Made by a program: the position numbers and the translations under genes. Source: Oceanospirillaceae bacterium (GTDB taxonomy: Bacteria > Pseudomonadota > Gammaproteobacteria > Pseudomonadales > Balneatricaceae). Taken from it: a DNA stretch of 64,000 nt. Positions 36,787 through 44,776 of the stretch are shown piece by piece. Below the pieces are notes generated by a model. The model was given only the letters and a program-made list of their open reading frames with translations. It did no database searches and had not been told where the DNA came from. The stretch lies in assembly GCA_013215445.1 (NCBI GenBank), contig JABSRA010000008.1, forward strand, positions 1-64,000, in the 5' to 3' direction. Position 1 is the stretch's first letter; each line of letters opens with the position of its first letter.

Positions 36787-38769
36787 TCAATCTAAAAGAG
36801 GCTCCATTGCCACTATTTCTTTTTTATCAGTATTGATGCTGAACCGAACTTTTGTACCTGGCTCCATACCCTTGAGGAGCTGCAAAGATGCGACCTGAAC
36901 CCCCATCACCATCGCCGCCATAAAACCCTGGATCTCCTCATGATCCAACACTATGCGGCGCTTGCGTAGATCCACGGCGACCACAATACCTACGCCTTGG
37001 TAATTGTTAAAGGTTGCTGTGCTGATTTTAGGGGCATGCACAGCTTCGCTTCCCCTGCCAACAACCAGCATGCCGCGCATGCCCATAGGTGCATGAGTTT
37101 CAACATGACAGTGGAATTCTAGAGTAACGTCTTCATCCGGGGTGATAAATCGCGCCGTCTGCTCGCCGGGCCCAGTAAACTCTATAACGAACATGGGACT
37201 GAGTCCCGGTATCATCAGCGCGTGCCGAACTTGATCGGTATTCTCGAATACAACTTCAACTTCCACGCACCGGCCGACGTGCAGGCGGGCAGGTTGAAAG
37301 CCGAATACTTTACCTTCTAAACCTTGCTCAACCCCTCCCTTGAATACGATACGGCGAAAGCCGCGGGGTTTAGCACAAGACTTAGCGATAACTTGATGGC
37401 TATCCAACACACTTTCAGGAACAACAGGAGGAGAATTCTCACGTACTGGGTAGGATAATGTATGGTTACTTAGCTCTTCTTCATCCCAACCGTATTCATA
37501 ATCAGCAACAGTCGTATGAAAAATATTCGGATCAAAAATAGGTACGTTGCCACGATAGTATTCGGGGTCAAAGTAGCGCTTAAGACTGCCAGAAACGCGA
37601 GGCAACCCCTGCTCAGTATCCATAAAGCCTGCATATACTAGCGCGGTAATATCCCCGCCAGGATTAATGCCTTTGTTGGTAGTCGTTTTTTCAGTGTGGT
37701 CATGCATAATCCAGACGCCCGGTCCAGATGCGAAGTCATCATCACTGCCGGGAAGCAATTCCAGATCAATCCGCTGGGCCGCACCAATGGTGAAAACATC
37801 CCTGGTAAATCGTCTATTGAAAGGCACTTCATGTCCATCGACATGAGTCAATATAGGGTGGTGCCCGTGGACATGAAGCTGCAGGGATCGCTCCCCGGCA
37901 TTGAGGATGCGAAGCTTGATCCGTTCGCCGGATTTAACTTCTATTGGCGTATCACGCAAAGTAAATGGAAATGAGCGCCCATTTAGCATGAAAATATTTG
38001 CTTGCCGTTTGCTCGAGTCATAGTCCCGGTGCATACGCTTCTCAATCTCTCGAGGATCCGTGAACATCATTGGAATTCGATTCAGGCGATCATCGATATC
38101 GGTATAGACCAGTGAATATTCCCGGTCGTAGCGCTCCTTAGTCGCTTTAGCTAGATCCTGTATCCGTCCCGCCCCTAATACAAGGTGATTAAACAGATTC
38201 GCTGGGCGGTTCGGCTCAATAATCAGCATACCCGCCAAGCCCATGTTGACATGAACATCCGCCTGCACATGACAATGATAGAAGTGAGTACCCGGGTTTT
38301 TGGCAATAAACTCGTAGCTAAATGATTCACCAGGTTTGACTGCAGCCTGGGTAAATCCGGGCACACCATCCATATCATTGGGGTGGATAGTGCCGTGAAG
38401 ATGAATGGTATGGGGGAAGTAGTGGGTGTTTTTTAAAATTATCCGCACTCGGTCACCCTCCTCCACTCGAATAGTAGGACTAGGCGCTCTGGCGACCGGA
38501 TTCATACCCGCTCCCTCGGGGGCAAAGACCCAGAACTTAACGTACTCACCGGGGTAAACTTCCTCAGTGATCTCTATCACCTCCAGCCGGATTTCCACCT
38601 CATCTGGATCACCGTCTCCATCTAAATCCTTCCCGAGGACAATAGCTTGCGTTGAGGTACCTTGGATCTTAGGCTCACCCCAATCAGTAGCAGCTGTTGC
38701 TGCACAAGCCACGAAGGTCAGTATCAATAAGGTTGTAACTTTTTGAAACAGGCCAGACGTCCACTTCAT
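36787..38769 (-). CDS. multicopper oxidase fused to a C-terminal CusF-like domain
   Basis: 660 residues with a Sec signal peptide (cleavage near 27). Copper ligands: HTIHLHG (120-126), HFYHCHVQ (162-169), HVHGHHP (299-305), MHDHTE (355-360), and a C-terminal cupredoxin with His516, EFHCHVETHAPMGM (551-564), which looks like a type 1 site. Residues 590-657 (GIVVAVDLRKRRIVLDH, GFMAAMVMG, LKGMEPGTKVRF) match the CusF copper-chaperone fold, with Met pairs where CusF binds Cu(I). It probably oxidises Cu(I) or another metal or phenolic substrate in the periplasm, with the CusF module delivering or sensing copper (inference). Domain positions are estimates. Confidence 0.85.
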   Translation of the reverse strand: MKWTSGLFQKVTTLLILTFVACAATAATDWGEPKIQGTSTQAIVLGKDLDGDGDPDEVEIRLEVIEITEEVYPGEYVKFWVFAPEGAGMNPVARAPSPTIRVEEGDRVRIILKNTHYFPHTIHLHGTIHPNDMDGVPGFTQAAVKPGESFSYEFIAKNPGTHFYHCHVQADVHVNMGLAGMLIIEPNRPANLFNHLVLGAGRIQDLAKATKERYDREYSLVYTDIDDRLNRIPMMFTDPREIEKRMHRDYDSSKRQANIFMLNGRSFPFTLRDTPIEVKSGERIKLRILNAGERSLQLHVHGHHPILTHVDGHEVPFNRRFTRDVFTIGAAQRIDLELLPGSDDDFASGPGVWIMHDHTEKTTTNKGINPGGDITALVYAGFMDTEQGLPRVSGSLKRYFDPEYYRGNVPIFDPNIFHTTVADYEYGWDEEELSNHTLSYPVRENSPPVVPESVLDSHQVIAKSCAKPRGFRRIVFKGGVEQGLEGKVFGFQPARLHVGRCVEVEVVFENTDQVRHALMIPGLSPMFVIEFTGPGEQTARFITPDEDVTLEFHCHVETHAPMGMRGMLVVGRGSEAVHAPKISTATFNNYQGVGIVVAVDLRKRRIVLDHEEIQGFMAAMVMGVQVASLQLLKGMEPGTKVRFSINTDKKEIVAMEPLLD

Positions 38770-38840
38770 AATTTTTTAACATCCATACTGAGTAAACTAT
38801 AACCACCCATTGAGTCGCTTACCTAAAGATTCAGAGCTAG

Positions 38841-39185
38841 TTACTTTTTCATGTAATTCCAGTGAAGCAGATCGGCGGCTTTGGCATAGCCGAGTGACGT
38901 ATCAGCTTTTGCAAGGGAGCGAGCATGGTCGTATGCGCCTTGAGGTTTCTGATGGTTGTGCTTGGCACTGCTCAATTGCATCTTAGCGTCATCGAGTAGT
39001 GCATGTACCAGTGCCATTTTCTCCTTAGACATCTGACCTTTCATACCCTTCATATCGGCGACAACTTTGTCGATGGCTGATTGGGCCACAGCAAAATGTG
39101 CCGGGCACTCAAAGGCTTGTGCACTGGTTGATATCTGCAAAAGTAGAATGCTGGCACTCGCCAATAATAACGTTTTGATATTCAT
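38841..39185 (-). CDS. small periplasmic Met/His-containing helical protein
   Basis: 114 residues with a clear Sec signal peptide (MNIKTLLLASASILLLQIST, cleavage after AQA near residue 24). The mature protein begins FECPAHFAVAQSAI and has two long helices with repeated methionines (DMKGMKGQMSKEKM) and a KHNHQK histidine cluster. No named family was recognised. It lies 71 bp upstream of the multicopper oxidase on the same strand, so it is probably part of a copper-handling operon. Confidence 0.6.
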   Translation of the reverse strand: MNIKTLLLASASILLLQISTSAQAFECPAHFAVAQSAIDKVVADMKGMKGQMSKEKMALVHALLDDAKMQLSSAKHNHQKPQGAYDHARSLAKADTSLGYAKAADLLHWNYMKK

Positions 39186-39424
39186 GATAAACCCTCAAAT
39201 TAGAAGACAATAAACCTAAATTTATTTCTGTAACAAAACAAAAAAAGGCAGCATCCAATTAAGTGTAGTCGATAAATATCGGTATTGTTTGCTACCGCAT
39301 CATTTCTGTTAGAGCCGACATGCAGGTGAGCAGAGCTTGCTCGTCTAACAATACTTGGCTCTTGAACCTAGCTTCCCACTAATTTTGACTAATAAAATTG
39401 AACAGCTTTAGCTGGCCCAAAGGG

Positions 39425-39865
39425 TGAGTGCCAAGGATGGCAGCGAATAAAAGTGTCCTGTGCAGCCGTCTTGCAAGTTTGCTCTGCGAGCTATAGATTC
39501 ATTCAAACTCTTCATCAACCAGCTAGTATCGTCTAGCCGAAGACGCCATTTTCCAACTATTTCAGCAATCAGATCATGGTGCTCTTTAGAAGGCTTTTCG
39601 ACATTAACAAAACACTAGATTATATCTGGGCCAGTATAAATTGTCCGCCAACGCTCCATCACTTCTATATCAGTTAGGCTCTCTACTGTATTTTTGTTAC
39701 TTACGTTTATGGGGAAGCAAAACAAGCTGATAGTAATTAGACATAATGGATAAGCACAGATATCAATATAAGAAACAGCCTCAATTTCAGCCAATCGATC
39801 TAACATCGATGGGCGCCGGTGTGCAAAATTTTGTTGAGTGGATTGCTCAAAGCTACCGCGTCCTG
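39425..39865 (-). pseudogene. decayed REP-type (Y1/HUH) transposase
   Basis: Pieces in order match the intact transposase at 43160-44173: TQQNFAHRR near the start, MLDRLAEIEA, ERWRTIYTGPDII, then after an in-frame TAG (39612-39614) SKEHHDLIAEIVGKWR, SWLMKSLNESIARRAN and CTGHF. A frameshift pair lies in the HUH region; corrected, the NHYH motif would read NYYQ, so the catalytic histidines are lost. The 3' third is missing. A spontaneous return to function is not possible. Confidence 0.8.
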
Positions 39866-40054
39866 CTAGCGCCCCTTAAATTTCAAAAGTGATGCATAAA
39901 TGGCTCTTTGAACTTAATCGCAGGTACCTTGAAACAAGAAAATCACCTGTTCCATGGTAATAAATAATATCTTTATCTAAAAAATCACCCTATATTATTA
40001 TAAATAATTGTTTTATTTATCGATGCCAAATAACAAATCAAAAAACGGTAACCT

Positions 40055-40633
40055 ATGAAAATTATAAATATTATTGCTGCGACTATTACAACGAGCTTAT
40101 TATTGGGATGTGCCACAGGTAAGACTCCTGAGGATAAAAAGAAAAATGCTCAAAAGGAAACCGCGAAAGCCCTGCAACAAATTTATAAAGACCATCCATC
40201 ATCAAAATCAGTAATTAATCAAAGTTTAGCTTATTTAGTCTGCACAGGAAGTGATGGATATTTATTTGCAGCTTCATTAAGTGGCGGCGTTTGTACTCTT
40301 AAAGAAAAAGGTAAATCTGAATTTTATCGTTTCGCTTCTGTAGGTGTCGGTATGGGTATTGGTTTTAAACAAGTGGCTTTTGTTTATGCTTATAGTAGTG
40401 CGCAAGCATTAAAGCGCTTTAAAGAAGAAGGCTGGGATGCTGGTGCTAGGGCTGAAGTAAGCGCAATAGATGAAGATGAAGGTGGACAAGCAGTAGCTAA
40501 CACATCTTATGATGTTGACGGCGTAAGAATATACCAATCAGCATTGTGGGGCGCAGCAGCACAAGCAACAGTTCAAGGCTATAAATTTTGGCCTACAGAT
40601 TTTACCCATGATGTAATACAAAATAGTGAATAA
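40055..40633 (+). CDS. lipoprotein, possibly SYLF/YSC84-like
   Basis: 192 residues. A lipoprotein signal peptide ends at the lipobox LLLGC (Cys19). The mature protein has a lysine-rich helix (KTPEDKKKNAQKETAKA) and then a glycine-rich region (FASVGVGMGIGFKQVAFVYA, LKRFKEEGWDAGARAEV) with the look of a SYLF (YSC84) lipid-binding domain, though this is a tentative match. It ends WPTDFTHDVIQNSE. The last 78 coding bases are duplicated at 42952-43037. Confidence 0.65.
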   Translation: MKIINIIAATITTSLLLGCATGKTPEDKKKNAQKETAKALQQIYKDHPSSKSVINQSLAYLVCTGSDGYLFAASLSGGVCTLKEKGKSEFYRFASVGVGMGIGFKQVAFVYAYSSAQALKRFKEEGWDAGARAEVSAIDEDEGGQAVANTSYDVDGVRIYQSALWGAAAQATVQGYKFWPTDFTHDVIQNSE

Positions 40634-40641
40634 CAATTACT
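40556..40641 (+). repeat. direct repeat C (3' end of the lipoprotein gene)
   Basis: 86 bp covering the last 26 codons of the lipoprotein gene and 8 bp beyond. A second copy at 42952-43037 matches at 81 of 86 positions in the same orientation. The two copies flank the chemoreceptor gene. Confidence 0.9.
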
Positions 40642-40719
40642 ATTGAAAATAATTAATGCAGTGCCCTTTACCATCAATGATGAATTAGCCTGAATTAAGG
40701 CATTACTTGAACCTTATAC

Positions 40720-40795
40720 GGGACTGGCACTTTTTATCTCTACAATTTAGATATAAATCAGATAATTTCACTGCCATCATTCAACTTAATAGATC
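40720..40795 (+). repeat. dispersed repeat A
   Basis: About 76 bp (GGGACTGGC, TTTTTATCTCTA, CAGATAATTTC, TTCAACTTAATAGAT in order) resemble 50994-51069 downstream of the second FGGY kinase. At the latter place repeat A is followed directly by repeat B; here B is found 2.1 kb further on, after the chemoreceptor gene. Confidence 0.65.
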
Positions 40796-40963
40796 ACAGA
40801 TGTAGTGGTCAAAAATAATTTAAATTACTGTTCGATTACTCGGATCTTCTTCCTCTCAGCCATTGCAGGACATGCTTTTAATATCGAAGCAGTTCTGCAT
40901 TCTGCTTACTCACCACGAACGATAGTAAGTATTGCTCAATTTAGTTATATACATCAAAGTAAA

Positions 40964-42658
40964 CTACTTAAGCGTAAACTTCGCCAGAGATTCATTCATT
41001 TCCTGAACAAACTGTTCGAGCTTTTCACATTCCAGCTTATTATTCATCGCATCCTGATATTCGGTAGTTGCGGCCGCAGCAATACTGGCAGAGTTAAGCT
41101 GTATTTCATTAAGCACTATTGTTTGCTCGTCAGTTGCAGCCGCAATTTGGCTGGCATTGTTTTTGACTACTGTGATCGAGTTGGTGATTAGTCCTAAAGA
41201 TTCAGTACTGCGAGCCGTTTGTTCGACACATGTATTGGCGGTATCTAAGCCTTCCCCCATTGCCTGCACCGCATCTTTGACCCCTGCCTGGATCAGGGTA
41301 ATCATGTCCTGGATTTCTTCGGTGGAACTTTGAGTCCGACCGGCCAGAGTTCTGACTTCATCAGCTACAACGGCAAAACCACGGCCTTGCTCACCAGCAC
41401 GGGCCGCCTCAATAGCTGCATTCAGTGCCAGTAAATTGGTTTGATCTGAAATCCCTCGGATAACATCAACAACACTGCCAATACTCTCACTGCTCCCCTG
41501 TAATTTGATGATGATATCATTGGCACGGGAAATTTCACTGGATAAGCTTTTAATATAATCATTAGCTATCGATACTTGTTCGTTAGCATTTTTTACTTCT
41601 TTGTCTGCATCTTCGGCCTTAGCTTTGGTTAGCAATATGTTTTGCGCGACCTCGGTTAAAGAAGTGTGTATTTTGCTAATTGCTGTGGCCATTTGCTCTG
41701 TATTCAGGCTTTGATCTTGTGATCTAACAGTGGAGCGTTGTGAAGACTCCAATAGTAATGAGGTAGTATCAGAGATACTCGTGGATGATGTGTTAACTTT
41801 TGATAAGGCATTGCCCAGTGACTCGGTAAACTTATTCACACTGCGGGAGATTTGACCCGCTTCGTGTTGGCCCTCTTCTCTTAACCTGTGGGTTAGATCC
41901 CCCTCCGCCAAAATGGCCGATGAATTCACTATCGCCATTAATCTATGGCTGATCCTCTTCTTGTAGATGATGGATAAGAAAATAACCAAAATAATTGACG
42001 AAATAATGATAATGCCAACCACTTCCCAGCCCAGTGTTGCACTGGCAGCTAATTGACTATCAATATTAATTTTTACTTCTAGCACGCCCCGGACATCACC
42101 CAAGCGCCAATCATCTTTAGGAGTATCAGAGCGGGAATTGTGGCAATCAACACAACCTTGGGCCACTAATTTATCGGCGACAGCAATACGAACATAAGTA
42201 CCTTTAGAGGTTTCTTCCACTTGGGTGAATGGTTTCTCGGGATCAATGTTTAATTGTTTCCATGCCCGTTGTTGAAAGTCGTCTAACCGTCTGGATGCAC
42301 GATTGGGAAATGGGAAGGCACTATAGAGATCAAGGTTAATATTTCCACTGGAAAGTAATTCACTCATGTCGTAGATCATGGTTGCCGGTAGCGGAACAGC
42401 GTTTTCAACGCCTTTATGCACAATAGAGGGTTTCATGCCAGCCAGTAGGGCTTTTTTGATCACGTGTTTACTGTAATAACCACGTAACTGGGTAAATTGA
42501 TTAACGATATTGACACCAGTTTTAATCGCTTCTTGTTCGGTATTTCGATTCATTAAAGTAGGGACAAGAAAGTGCATAGCAACACTTAAAAGTATCAAAA
42601 AACCAATCAATGGGATAATTAAACGCCAGAAAAAGCTAGCCATATAGTCATTACCCAT
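40964..42658 (-). CDS. methyl-accepting chemotaxis protein with c-type haem motif
   Basis: 564 residues. TM1 is near residues 10-32 and TM2 near 210-232, with a periplasmic domain between them containing GCVDCHN (a CxxCH haem c attachment motif near residue 168) and [15 protein letters not shown], typical of DUF3365/Tll0287-like haem sensor domains. HAMP follows (about 233-285), then the signalling domain with the hairpin tip [20 protein letters not shown] and [19 protein letters not shown]. It probably senses redox state, oxygen or small ligands at haem. GGAG precedes the ATG. No other che genes are nearby. Confidence 0.9.
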   Translation of the reverse strand: MGNDYMASFFWRLIIPLIGFLILLSVAMHFLVPTLMNRNTEQEAIKTGVNIVNQFTQLRGYYSKHVIKKALLAGMKPSIVHKGVENAVPLPATMIYDMSELLSSGNINLDLYSAFPFPNRASRRLDDFQQRAWKQLNIDPEKPFTQVEETSKGTYVRIAVADKLVAQGCVDCHNSRSDTPKDDWRLGDVRGVLEVKINIDSQLAASATLGWEVVGIIIISSIILVIFLSIIYKKRISHRLMAIVNSSAILAEGDLTHRLREEGQHEAGQISRSVNKFTESLGNALSKVNTSSTSISDTTSLLLESSQRSTVRSQDQSLNTEQMATAISKIHTSLTEVAQNILLTKAKAEDADKEVKNANEQVSIANDYIKSLSSEISRANDIIIKLQGSSESIGSVVDVIRGISDQTNLLALNAAIEAARAGEQGRGFAVVADEVRTLAGRTQSSTEEIQDMITLIQAGVKDAVQAMGEGLDTANTCVEQTARSTESLGLITNSITVVKNNASQIAAATDEQTIVLNEIQLNSASIAAAATTEYQDAMNNKLECEKLEQFVQEMNESLAKFTLK

Positions 42659-42855
42659 ATTAATTTACTCCGATAGAATCCATCGATTTAAAGGAGAAAA
42701 TATTACGGTATAACTCGCAGCGAGACCATAGGAGTAGTTCGTATATCTATTCGCTTACCATTCAAGACACACGACAGGCCCCTTAATCACTAGGTTATAG
42801 CTATAAATCGGCCATTCTCACTACCAATCGACGCTATGGCAGACAAAAGATTAAG

Positions 42856-42943
42856 CATTCCAGAAACTCAGCTACCCAGCCACAAATCCCCTTGTATTGC
42901 CACCGCAGCGATTGACTAAATTGATAAGTGGAGCGACAGGCTG
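42856..42943 (+). repeat. dispersed repeat B
   Basis: About 88 bp (GCATTCCAGAAAC, CACAAATCCCCTTGTATTGC, ACTAAATTGATAAGT, GAGCGACAGG in order) match 51078-51166 at most positions and in the same orientation. At 51 kb the A and B segments are adjacent; here they are separated by the chemoreceptor gene. Confidence 0.8.
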
Positions 42944-42951
42944 ACTTTATG

Positions 42952-43037
42952 GCAGCACAAGCAACAGTTCGAGGCAATAAATTTTAGCCTACAGATCTTA
43001 CCCATGATGTAATGCAAAATAGTGAATAACAATTACT
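42952..43037 (+). repeat. direct repeat C', copy of the lipoprotein gene 3' end
   Basis: 86 bp with five mismatches to 40556-40641, including the TAA stop region. One change turns the Trp codon TGG (in KFWPTD) into TAG, so it is a decayed duplicate. It lies directly after repeat B and 122 bp before the intact transposase gene. Confidence 0.9.
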
Positions 43038-43159
43038 AGAAAAGATAGGAAAGAAAAGATAGGACAGTCATAGATTAATTTAATATGAACGTGATGAGTG
43101 TAGACTGTATATCACGAAATATTTATTTAATTCAGAGTTTACTCTGAGCAGGAGGCGCT

Positions 43160-44173
43160 ATGACTCGTGCCCGTTCGCAGCAAATCTGCTGTCAAGATAC
43201 CCCTTATTACCACTGTATCTCTAGAGTGGTTAGAAAAGCCTTCCTCTGCGGCTTTGATAAAACGACTCAACAAGACTTTGAACATCGTCGTCAATGGATG
43301 CTAGATAGGCTTGCTGAAATAGAAGCAGTTTTTTGCATCGATGTTTGTTCCTATGCAATCATGTCTAATCACTATCACCTTGTTTTATATATAAATAAAG
43401 CGAAAGTAGACTCGCTAACCAATTTAGAAGTGATAGAGCGTTGGCGGAAAATCTATACGGGCCCTGATATTATTCAGCGGCTCATCGCTGGTGAAAAACT
43501 CTCAAAAGAACATCATCAGTTAATAGTTGAGATAGTGGCAAAGTGGCGGGATCGTTTAGAGGATATCAGCTGGTTTATGCGCTCACTCAATGAGCCAATA
43601 TCTCGCAAAGCCAATTTTGAAGACAACTGTACTGGTCATTTCTGGGAGGGTCGTTTTAAAAGCCAAGCGTTACTAGACGAACAAGCACTGCTGACTTGTA
43701 TGGCCTATGTTGAGTTAAATCCCATACGCGCGAAGATGGCAGAGATGCCTGAAACTTCAGAGTTCACTTCGATAAAGCAACGAATTGATGAAGATCATAG
43801 GGTGAAAGAACGACTGCCAAAAAAGGGAATGCAAGGGTCTGGTAAGAATCTATTCTTGAAAGAGTTTGTTGCAGAAGGAAGTCCGCTAACTGATGAGATC
43901 CCATATCTTTATCGAGAGTATTCAGAGCTTGTCGATTGGAGTGGACGTGCGATAAGGGCCAACAAGCACGGTGCTATAGATAGCCGTCTACCGCCGATAC
44001 TGGTACGTTTAGGCATTGATGAAGAAGAATGGCACAAGGCAATGCAGCCTAAAGGGGCTCACCAATTTAGTCGTGCAATGGGCAAGTGTGATGCGATGCG
44101 AGCACACGCTAAAAGACTCGCAATAAAATGGATAAAGGGTATCGGAATAAGCATTAAATTATTTCCTACGTAA
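43160..44173 (+). CDS. REP-type transposase (Y1/HUH superfamily)
   Basis: 337 residues. CQDTPYYHCISRVVRKAFLCG is the family's N-terminal strand, the HUH motif is HYH (71-73, in SNHYHLVLY), and LTCMAYVELNPIRAKM carries the region of the catalytic tyrosine. These single-stranded-DNA transposases (RAYT/TnpA_REP) act on hairpin-containing repeats near them. It is longer than many relatives because of a C-terminal extension (from about 210). Its dead relative is at 39425-39865. Candidate target sequences are the repeats at 40.6-43.0 and 51.0 kb. Confidence 0.88.
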   Translation: MTRARSQQICCQDTPYYHCISRVVRKAFLCGFDKTTQQDFEHRRQWMLDRLAEIEAVFCIDVCSYAIMSNHYHLVLYINKAKVDSLTNLEVIERWRKIYTGPDIIQRLIAGEKLSKEHHQLIVEIVAKWRDRLEDISWFMRSLNEPISRKANFEDNCTGHFWEGRFKSQALLDEQALLTCMAYVELNPIRAKMAEMPETSEFTSIKQRIDEDHRVKERLPKKGMQGSGKNLFLKEFVAEGSPLTDEIPYLYREYSELVDWSGRAIRANKHGAIDSRLPPILVRLGIDEEEWHKAMQPKGAHQFSRAMGKCDAMRAHAKRLAIKWIKGIGISIKLFPT

Positions 44174-44356
44174 TACTATAAATAATAAATAGAAATAATA
44201 ACACTGCTAAGCGTAGGGTTTATCGCTTGTAATAAGCTGATTTGACAAAAAATATCTAAGATATGTAGATCAAGAGAGTTAAAGAGAAATAATCTCTAAA
44301 GTTTATTGATTGGAGTATTGTCTAGGTTTAAAAATTATAATATATGCCTGTCCTGT

Positions 44357-44395
44357 AGTAGTTAGTAGTTCGTAGTAGTTCTTTGTAGTAGTTCT
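44357..44395. repeat. GTAGTAGTT-rich simple repeat
   Basis: Imperfect iterations of TAGTAGTT and GTAGTAGTTCTTT over about 40 bp in the gap between the transposase and the ArdC-like remnant. This is low-complexity DNA with no coding role seen. Confidence 0.7.
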
Positions 44396-44437
44396 TTCAC
44401 CCCTCTCATCTTCGTTCTCGACTGAAAGCAGGTTTGC

Positions 44438-44605
44438 ATGAGCAATCCATATTTCATTGTGGGAACACAATATATGAAAAACAAAATTTACCAAACGGTC
44501 ACCAAGCAAATTATCAATCAATTGGAGCAAGTGAATCTAGGGGCAATTTATGTGGAGCCGCTCTTCAGTGGGTCTCATTATTCAAATCCGTTGGGTCAGT
44601 TTTAA
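44438..44605 (+). pseudogene. ArdC-like N-terminal remnant
   Basis: A 55-codon frame whose middle reads KIYQTVTKQIINQLEQV, close to the start of ArdC-type antirestriction/ssDNA-binding domains (YQxVTxxIIxxLE). Where ArdC proteins continue with a tryptophan/proline motif, this one reads GAIYVEPLFSGS and stops. A following segment in another frame (NGGLNLNA) may continue it. ArdC genes travel on plasmids and integrative elements, so this is a probable scar of one. The match is short. Confidence 0.4.
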
Positions 44606-44718
44606 ACGCCAATGGCGGGTTAAACTTAAATGCTCGTCGTATGAATAATAGTTAAAATTGAATACGCTCAATTAGCGCCGATTCTAGTTACAGCACATTG
44701 TTTTATGAAAATAATCGT

Positions 44719-44746
44719 TTGACATACCAGCTACTCTTGTTAAGAT
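44719..44746 (+). promoter_or_regulatory. sigma-70 promoter of the second catabolic operon
   Basis: Perfect -35 TTGACA (44719-44724) and -10 TAAGAT (44741-44746) with a 16-bp spacer, 30 bp before the first gene's ATG. The -10 region overlaps a near-palindrome TTGTTAAGATAACA (44737-44750), a possible site for the DeoR-family regulator encoded in the operon. Confidence 0.55.
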
Positions 44747-44776
44747 AACACAATAAGTTGTTATATTGAGAGTGAA

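Noticed and set aside
40805-41191. 128-codon plus-strand reading frame
   Set aside because: Most of it is antisense to the well-supported chemoreceptor gene, and it has no recognisable domain.
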